Shown here piece by piece: positions 56,655 to 64,000 of a DNA stretch of 64,000 nucleotides. Source of the stretch: Adiantum capillus-veneris (Eukaryota; Streptophyta; Polypodiopsida; Polypodiales; Pteridaceae). Each line of letters begins with the position of its first letter. The stretch's first letter is position 1. A program made the translations under genes and the position numbers. The notes below the pieces were generated by a model. The model was given only the letters and a program-made list of their open reading frames with translations, did no database searches and was not told where the DNA came from. The stretch is from the NCBI GenBank assembly GCA_014529385.2, contig CM043963.1:93119912-93183911 (forward strand). The letters run 5' to 3'.

Positions 56655-58155
56655 AGGGGTATATAGGGATAGTCATTTTCAATGGTTCACATGAGTGCAT
56701 CCAATGATTGGTAGGTCTTGCTTCCTTATTGTGTTGGTCTTTTACTATTCTTAGGTTACTAGAAAAACTTATTGATAAACCAGAAGAAAACATTGTACAT
56801 CGTGATGTGTGTGGATGTTTGGCCGGACAACTTATTGTCCTTGGCAAATGCCAATCTTGGAATGTAATTTTGAATGATAATATAAGAACTACAAGCCTTT
56901 TTTGCAATAGTAGTTCTTGTTGAATAAATCATAATCCCAACAAGCCCATTTTGGAAAGGTTGTTGGTCGCAAAGACATTGCGTTCATGTCATTAATGGCA
57001 TAGCAACGAGTTTCTCATTCCCTGTATAACCATTTGCATTGGGATAGAAACCTATTGCTTTGCTTATGTTGAGATGTTTGTCCTTTCTCTTGTTGAGTCT
57101 CGTCCCTAAGTTCAGCCCCAAAATCGAGCCCTAAGCTGTTGTAAAAAAAAAAAAACACACACACACACACACCCCAAGCCCGTGATGGGGCATTGGAGTT
57201 GATCCCTTCTAGTCAAAAGTCTAAAAAACATGTCCATCTTTTTTTCCCTTAAGAGAGGGAGGTGTAGTGTGTGTGGGTGTTTGGCCGACGAACAACTTAG
57301 AGTTCCTGGCAAGTGCACAAGTCTTGCCTTAAACCTCACCACCACTTGTGAGGATCTTAGATATGGTACTATGCAGTGTTTGGGAAAAATGTGTCTCATC
57401 TTAATATCGTGCCGTTTCCAATTTCAAAAATGCCGGTTGAGGGCAAGGGGAAAAGGAGAGATTCCGCCCCAAAATAGAGAAAAATGGTGTAAAAACTCAA
57501 AAAATATCCTTAATTTTTAAAAAATTTCTTCTTGGCAAACTCAAGGAAAGGAAATTTGCACGTTTAGAAAAATGATTTTTCCCGAACACTGGTACTATGC
57601 GATGTGCATGCATATTACCTGAACGTGGGAAACCTTTAGTTTATTTTGGAAACATTTTTCTGACACGCTTATCATACAATAATTTCTAGAGGCGTTTCTT
57701 AGACTTGGGCACCCCTCTGCCTCCTATTCTTTGTGAGCTTTTGAAGCTCCAACTTTTATTATCAATCGTTGACTGAGGATGTCCGAATTTATGAGACAAG
57801 ACTGCTTGAGAGCATGTGAAACTCTCTTCCATCTCAAAAGTCCTTAAAAAGCAACAGCACTTTTCTATAAATGCTTTCCTGGTGCCGGTTAAGTAGCCTT
57901 CATTTCCTTATAAGAAATTTGCACGAGCTAAAACATGACGGAGACAAAGTACACCACCAAACACAATGCCAGCTTAATCATCTCAAAATAAGCCCAAATA
58001 AGGAGCCATCATACTTAAAATACCAAGATTGAGAAACACAATAAAGCAAGAGTCTTTTTTCACAAAGGTGGTGTGCACGGGTGTCATATTCTTTTTTATA
58101 CAACAATACTCTCTCCCATAGAGAGAGTGAATTTGTATTAAGGAATTTGTATTAA
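55391..58155. other. unassigned stretch
   Basis: No gene recognised. Contains a (GA)n array at 56609-56649 and a pair of diverged similar segments at 56803-56860 and 57262-57335 (both reading VCGCLA.QL.V.GKC in one frame). An A-run joined to CA repeats lies near 57139-57171. The minus-strand frame 55837-56094 has no motif. Confidence 0.45.
56609..56649. repeat. (GA)n microsatellite, about 41 bp
   Basis: Uninterrupted GA array. Confidence 0.97.
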
Positions 58156-58431
58156 GGTAGTGGTCACGCGAGGCTTAGTTATCAAATTTTTAAACTGATA
58201 TAACTAAGCCTCATTCTTTGTCACACACAAAAAAGAGCATTAAATGAAGCCTACCCTCTGTAACTATGCAAATTTTGGCATAGTTCTGAAGTTCCATAGT
58301 TGGGAGGTTGAATGACTAAGTAAGCCATGCGTGACCATGCAAAAAGCTTAGTTATTCATTTAATGTTCTGTCTAGGCATAGTTGGCATAGTTATCTAGAA
58401 TTTGATAACCAAGCTTCGTGTGGCCATAGCC
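58156..58431. mobile_element. foldback MITE, 276 bp
   Basis: The ends are inverted: 58156-58189 (GGTAGTGGTCACGCGAGG...ATCAAATT) pairs with the reverse complement of 58398-58431 (GGCTATGGCCACACGAAG...ATCAAATT) at about 80% over 34 bp. Inner palindromes (CTTAGTTAT...ATAACTAAG at 58174-58208, CATTAAATGA and TCATTTAATG) extend the foldback. No clear target duplication, so the superfamily is unassigned. Confidence 0.7.
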
Positions 58432-60891
58432 TTTTACACTAGAAACAATACACACAAACACTTCATGGTCAACATGATCCATGGAGGTAAGGCCCGGAAA
58501 GAATTACAAAATAGCTCGTAGTCTTGGGCTTTTATAGTAGGTCCATACCCATTACATGTCAAACTAACACGAGAAAACCGAGAAACCATATTGAACATGA
58601 CCTCAAGCATCCCATTTATACTATCAAAAGGGTGGGAACCATTGTTCCCATCACCAACAGATCCACCCAAGCTGCCACCATGTTAATGACATTACGATCG
58701 CCACCCACATGCCTCGAGAGAACCACAATGATCTACCAAGCATAAGAAAAAGGACACAAGAAGATGCAGACCACATCATACTTGGAACCTTGAGATTGAC
58801 ATGGAGCCAACCCATTCTACTCCACTCTCTGTTGAAACCAAGAAACCAAAGGCGTGGAACTCTACCCCTACAAAGAGCCACACAAGAGCACACTCAAGAT
58901 CACCATCCTCCTTGGCAACATGGGAGCCAACCCAACAAAAGCATAGAGTGCCACAAGGGTGGCTCACAGTTGCCACCGACAATAGCCCTCCAGTGTACAT
59001 CAAATACAAGGCACATGCACCATCTTGATTTTAAGGCAAGCTGGAGAGATGCCCTCCACCGAACCCAAAAAGGAGGATGCAGGTGAAGAGGGGCCCATGA
59101 ACATGGAGAGTAGGCACACTTGCCCTGTCACCCCAGATCAGTCGCGTTGCCCAACACCACCATGCCACACACCCATCAATAGCAGGTCACCTCCATCCTA
59201 CCCTTCTACACAACCCTCTACGAGCCTCTTGCTCCAAGGGCTCACAAGTTGTAAGAAGGCAAACGGCCCCTGCTCTTGCAAACCCTTGACAACCAACTAT
59301 TAAGAGAGTGGTGTTTGTTTTCTTAAACAAAGGGTTGCACATGCGTCATATTCAAAAACCGTAATTGTACATATCTATTTTTTTGGCCATACAAGTGTGA
59401 GTAGGAATGCAATAATCAACCATTTACATCCTCATGAGCAGCCCATTTACAACCATACCTACCATGATCCACAACCTTACAAAACCATAATCTTAACCAT
59501 ATTTGGCCAGTCATAACCCTGTTCACAACCAACCATTTATAACCATATTCGGCCACGTAGATGAATTTTACAAAGGATCTATATACACAACACTAAAACG
59601 GCATAAATTGTATCTGAGCAAGAATGGTAAGCTCGGTACCAAACCCAGAAGACTCATCACCAGTAGTAATCAATGTGGCAACCTTTAAAAATATACTAGG
59701 CCGTTGTTCTTTACCCCACAAGTAGGTCAACCCTACCATATAGGGTCCTTCACCAAGTGTTAATAAGAAGAACTTCAATCATTACTTTAAGCTAAAAAAG
59801 AAATTTAAGGCAACATTCACCCAGTATTGAAAGAGGATACCCCCTTTCAATGATTTTTTTAAAAACATGCCTATGACAAAACCGTATATATGCATTGACA
59901 TATATCCCTAAACTTGAAAGGGAATCACAAAACCAAAGCCAAAGGCACCAAACAGGTGCACATATACATGCTCAATCAAAAATTGAAAGCATTTCCTAAA
60001 GGCGAGTAAACCAACAGTGTTGTAGACACAAAAAGGCTCAATAGAAGTTTCCATTCATGTACACATTACGGTATATGCACGAGGAATATTACCGTCACAA
60101 CAAAAGACAAATTTATGAATTTTGGGAAAAATGCACAAATTTGGGACAATTGTTTCAAAGCTTGCAATCTCCTTTGGGTGTTAGAGTTTCACGCAGACGC
60201 TTTGTGATGTGTGCGTAGACATGGAATGTTATCAACAAGTGTATTTACAATGTTCACAAGTTGTTTTCAAATGCAAAGAAAATACATGAAATCCAATTCC
60301 ATGCCCATACAAAATTTGCTTCTCACTTTGCAAAAAATAAAAGAGCTGAGAAGTACTTTAAAATTGAAACATTGTTTAGCTTATACAAGTCCATAGGGCT
60401 TTGCACTCCATTTCGAAACCAAGAATAAGAGCTTGGATAATGTGTATTAGACTCCAGACTCATGAGGTGACAAGATGATATAGCTAGTCCAACAACTCAA
60501 GATAAACTTGGACATACTGGGATACGTTTTGAAAAACCCAACAGAGTACTCCCCCTTCTCTTCCCTCTCCATTTTGCGAGCACAACCAAAATAAATGCAC
60601 CACAATAAACTCGTACATATTACAATAAACAAGGAGGGACATCCCCGTGAATGATAGAGTACTTTTGACCTACACTATTGCGTTTTCAATCCCCTCACCA
60701 TAGCTTGCATCTGTTTTTCCTCTTCCCTCCTACTCGTTCAACTCCTACCTCTATGTGCCAAGTGCCCTACGTATACGCTAATGCTCAGCTCTAAATAAAT
60801 CTCCTCGTGAATTCTCTCTCCCATGTCTTCAAGGAGAAGGAATACGTGTTTGCATCTAGAGAGAGGCCTTGGGGCCTGCTTATGTCTCTGT

Positions 60892-60894
<3 letters not shown>
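58432..60894. other. unassigned stretch
   Basis: No gene called. 58500-59310 has several overlapping open frames on both strands (up to 125 codons) and a C-rich, A-rich plus strand, but no domain; overlapping open frames in all phases suggest composition, not coding. 59400-59560 has loose repeats of AACCATTTATAACCATA-like phrases. Confidence 0.45.

Positions 60895-60949
<55 letters not shown>
60895..60949. repeat. (GA)n microsatellite, about 55 bp
   Basis: Uninterrupted GA array; a second short one lies at 61023-61048. Confidence 0.97.
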
Positions 60950-60952
<3 letters not shown>

Positions 60953-61048
60953 CAAATTGCCATGCAACCACTTGTCAAACCAAATAATAGGGATAGAGTC
61001 ACCTATGAATGCAAGAATAGAAAGAGAGAGAGAGAGAGAGAGCGAGAG

Positions 61049-62468
61049 AATTTCAAGAGATTCTAACTAATTTCATTTTCCCTTCCTACTAGCTTCTTTC
61101 ATCTATATTGCACACAAATCTTCTTGGATTCCTTTCTAAGCGCACATGGAGCAACAGCACTTAGGGCCCTCCTGAGGATTTGTAGGTCCAGCTTGCATTC
61201 TTTGCGCTAACCACCTAAGCAAGGTATTTTTAGTGTTGCACATTCAAAACCTGTGATTTAAAAGAAAAAAATATAAACCCCCTTCTAGTCCCTCCATCTG
61301 AGTTGCCGCTCTTGCTGAGGGTGATGTCACACCCTTGGTGCTCATGCCTACACCACATGCACTAACAACCTCGCCTGTTGGTTGCTCCCGCACGTGCGTG
61401 CATTGACATCTGGTTGCTCAAGGAATCCGGCAAGATTCCATCCGTACTTTTTTCCAACATGGGTAGCATCTACTTGAAAGCTTGAGTTATCAAATTCTTT
61501 GAAGAGTGCTATGTGTTAGTCCTCATCCATCCTCGAACTTGAGTTGGAGCTTGCACCTTGAGTTTGGAGCGTGCACCTTCTCCGCCTAGCAAACGTCATC
61601 ATAAAAACGTTAAAACTAACGATGCCTTGAACTTCCGTCAAGTTTGAAATTTGAATTTGACGTGAGATTTTAGCAGGAAATATCGCCATAGCTCCCTCGA
61701 AAACAAGCTCGCCATAGATGCTTTATTGTTCCTTCTCTAGCATGTAGTTAAGAAATAGCAAGGAAGTTGTCTTGCAGCGCGTGCATGTGAGAGTCCAAAA
61801 GAAGATACCTGCCCTGCAATTAACGCTCACCTGCAGAGAAGTCTCCACGGTACCCATCCCTCATCACACCAACAAAAAGAACAGGTCAGATAGTGGAGCC
61901 TGAAGGGGTTCTGACAATTTTCTCTACAAAGCTCTTTTGTCGAGGTTTTCCTCTTATGTTCATCATTAAGTAAGATCTCTTCATCTCTTGATAGAGATCA
62001 ATCTCTGTTGGATTCCCATAGTTCATCTAATGGGATCAGCCCGTGCCCTTCCTGGTCTTTCTGCTTTGCACAGGTCTTGTTCTATAACCGTTTCTAGTTA
62101 GCTTGTCGAAGAAGGCTGTGCTGTAGCCATGACGTCCACTCCGCCCCCTCAAGATGGAATGTTTGCGGGTCGCCGCGACGGACGTCCATAGCATAGCTCT
62201 CAAGCATCAACATAAAATTATCGATACAGGGGAAGCGACTCGGATGCGGCATGGAAACTCACTAGGGTGTCAATCCTAATGAAGTGAACTCGAAGAGATG
62301 CAACTACTAACTCTACAAGCAAATCGATCGCACTAAAGCCAAGTAATCTGCCTATGTCCTTCTACACAGCTCTACAGTCATGACGCCCGTTCACCATGCA
62401 AATCATATCGGAATCGCACGAAACTTGAAGGGAAGCTACAGGGGACTATGAGGAACATATCCTATCAC
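61049..62468. other. unassigned stretch
   Basis: No coding similarity, repeats or RNA genes recognised. Confidence 0.45.
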
Positions 62469-63016
62469 TGTCACAACATTCTGGGAAGGTACAACGATCG
62501 CGAACGTTTGTCCCACAGTACGCCAAAACAATAAATGAATGATCCTAAAGGGTCGTTTTTAGGTCCCTAAAGCCTCTCCTAGGGTCAAAACAACATAAAA
62601 TACACATATAAACACTCAAAACAGCGATTTAAGGCCTAAACGGATGCGTCTGAAACCTTCACCGAATCTTGAATGCTTACACTTGAATGGAAGAGCAGAG
62701 TAAGAGGAACACAATGCAAGAAACAAAACTGAATTTGGATTACCGTAGCCACAGAATTTCCACTAACCTTAGTGTATTATATACCTAGGGCTTTCTAAAG
62801 TGGCCGGCGGTCAACTTCTCATGGACCTTTACATACATCACTGGAAAAATTACATCTTTGACTCAGACTTGACATAGACGATTGACATTAGGCTTTTACA
62901 GGGTTTGATGTATTAAACATCGGAAAAATAATGTGACCACATCAAAACTTTGGCCGGATGACCCAACGGGCGCCTTGGCTAGGTGGGCACTTTTATGTTG
63001 TTATCACCTCCAAACA
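62469..63016 (-). repeat. candidate 3' LTR, minus strand
   Basis: On the minus strand a polypurine tract (AAAGGGGGGAG, 63017-63027) is followed by TGTTTGGAGGTG at 63016. A TATATAA box lies at 62777-62783. The far end is set provisionally at 62469, where the minus strand would end GTTGTGACA, giving TGT...ACA. No partner LTR is in the window. Confidence 0.45.
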
Positions 63017-63027
63017 CTCCCCCCTTT

Positions 63028-63339
63028 CTAGCTCGTGTCGTCCCTTGACACGACCTTGTGCAGTTTTGTCATAGGGTTGTCTTCAGCTTTGTCTTCAAGG
63101 TTGGTCTTCATCTTGGGAAACGCGTTGTCGTTGATGACGCTCCCCCCTTCCTTGAGTGATGCATAGCTGTCATGTTGTTGATACATGATTTGAGCTTTGA
63201 TTATCGAGGCAACGGTTTCTTCTTGTTGTGCATTCGCCTCTTGGTTGTCAATCTTAGCCGCGGTAAAGATGGATGTTGAAGTGTTTGATCGTGTAGAACT
63301 GATCCTTCTTGTCGCGTGGACTTGATGATAGATATTCTC
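63028..63339 (-). pseudogene. C-terminal tail of an LTR-retrotransposon protein
   Basis: A minus-strand frame open for about 103 codons stops at TAG just before the polypurine tract. It includes AQQEETVASIIKAQIMYQQ, LKEGGSVINDNAFPKM and KLHKVVSRDDTS. The tail reads like the end of a gag or pol frame at its usual place before the LTR. It has no ATG in frame, and the upstream continuation is interrupted by TGA. An overlapping frame (63254-63562, with STTIKNSSHSASTLVTYC) may be the shifted upstream part. The lineage is not identifiable. Confidence 0.5.
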
Positions 63340-64000
63340 TCAAGGTCCACTGCAATTTGAGTTGTCTGCAATAGGTCACCAATGTTGAAGCACTGTGTGA
63401 GCTATTTTTGATTGTTGTGGATAGCTTGCTTGCTAAATTTCTCATTGCTTGATGTTGTAGGCCATTCTTTGACTTGCCATTGTTGGATGGAGCTTTGTTG
63501 TCACCCTTGAAGATAAAAGATTCTCTTGATAAGCATATGGAGACCTGCTGTTTTTGCTCCAAGTTGTTGTTGGTGGTTTTGGGTAGCCCTTTCCTTATTG
63601 TTGATGTAGAAGGAATATATACAAGAAGTTGATGATGAGGTCTAGATTAGGGTCTTAAAACCTGGATGACCAAAGGGCAAAACCCAGTGGGAAAAAAGTG
63701 CCTTTGGTATACGCTCTTATTGGAGTTGAGCATTTTGACTCGAAGTACCTGTCATGCAAGGTGAGTGCTTGGGAGAAATAAAGTAAGAGTGCGTAATGCA
63801 AGTGCCAATTATGGGACACTCTATATGCTTATGAGAAGTTTTCAAACAAAAGCATGTAGTGTAAAAGATGGAGTTAATGGGTGCTTCAAGGAACAAATGT
63901 AGCACATGTGACATCAAAGGACGTTTCAATAGCTTGCACGTTTCCAAGAAGGGTTTTCGATGTAGAAGCTTCTCCACTCATTTCTCACTATGCGTAGTGC
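63340..64000 (-). other. probable interior of the minus-strand LTR element
   Basis: If the LTR assignment is right, the element continues past the window's right edge. Only short frames without motifs are seen here (63254-63562 and 63717-63977). Confidence 0.35.

Noticed and set aside
58430-59303. Several overlapping frames of 75-125 codons on both strands
   Set aside because: They are open in many phases at once, which reflects base composition; no domain was seen.

Overview
The window looks like intergenic DNA from a large, transposon-rich land-plant nuclear genome. I recognise no host protein gene, rRNA or convincing tRNA. The evidence for a plant is the mix of Ty3/gypsy polyproteins (including one of the Tat type with a second, archaeal-like RNase H), Ty1/copia elements of the UBN2-gag type, short non-autonomous LTR elements primed by initiator tRNA-Met, several MITE-like foldback elements, and very abundant long GA/CT and CA/GT microsatellites. 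The nested, decayed repeats would suit a fern or gymnosperm, but that is a guess. Nearly every coding stretch carries stops or frameshifts, so most coding calls are pseudogenes.

Layout. 1-3767: 3' part of a gypsy element (RT, RNase H, integrase, candidate 3' LTR). 3780-4175: antisense gypsy RNase H scrap. 4.2-13 kb: mostly unassigned, with two direct repeats (6330-6493, 8874-9028) around 2.4 kb of non-coding sequence, a dispersed repeat at 6491 and 15346, and a long hairpin at 12911-13005. 13051-13510: a Mutator-type MITE with a perfect 9-bp target duplication. 14.3-14.8 kb: two ~100-bp GA arrays. 16225-17107: broken coding sequence of unknown family. 17108-20861: an internally deleted gypsy element with both LTRs, whose U3 is a 10-bp-periodic array of heat-shock-element-like TTCTAGAA units just upstream of a TATA box. 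20940-22310: gag remnant with zinc knuckles and a 114-bp duplication. 22.3-25.2 kb: AT-rich, with a 1.35-kb terminal-inverted-repeat candidate and several copies of an 18-bp palindrome.

25188-26980: unknown broken reading frame, split by a hairpin and by a 741-bp insertion with 14-bp inverted ends and an 8-bp target duplication. 27219-31560 (minus) and 32880-35027 (plus): two copia copies of one family in inverted orientation. 35640-37479: gypsy remnant interrupted by a complete 3.65-kb copia-type TR-GAG element (37480-41134, 5-bp duplication GTGAT). 42317-42965: tandem duplication. 43840-47657 and 53005-53600: a Tat-like gypsy element whose integrase was split by a 5.3-kb LARD-like element (47658-52999). 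53.9-55.4 kb: tandem repeats and a dense microsatellite cluster. 58156-58431: foldback MITE. 62469-64000: 3' end and candidate LTR of another LTR retrotransposon on the minus strand.

Nothing here forms a working pathway. The interest is in element architecture: a candidate heat-responsive LTR promoter, clean nested insertions with target duplications that give a relative order of events, non-autonomous LTR elements without pol, and several hairpin or inverted-repeat sources of potential double-stranded RNA.
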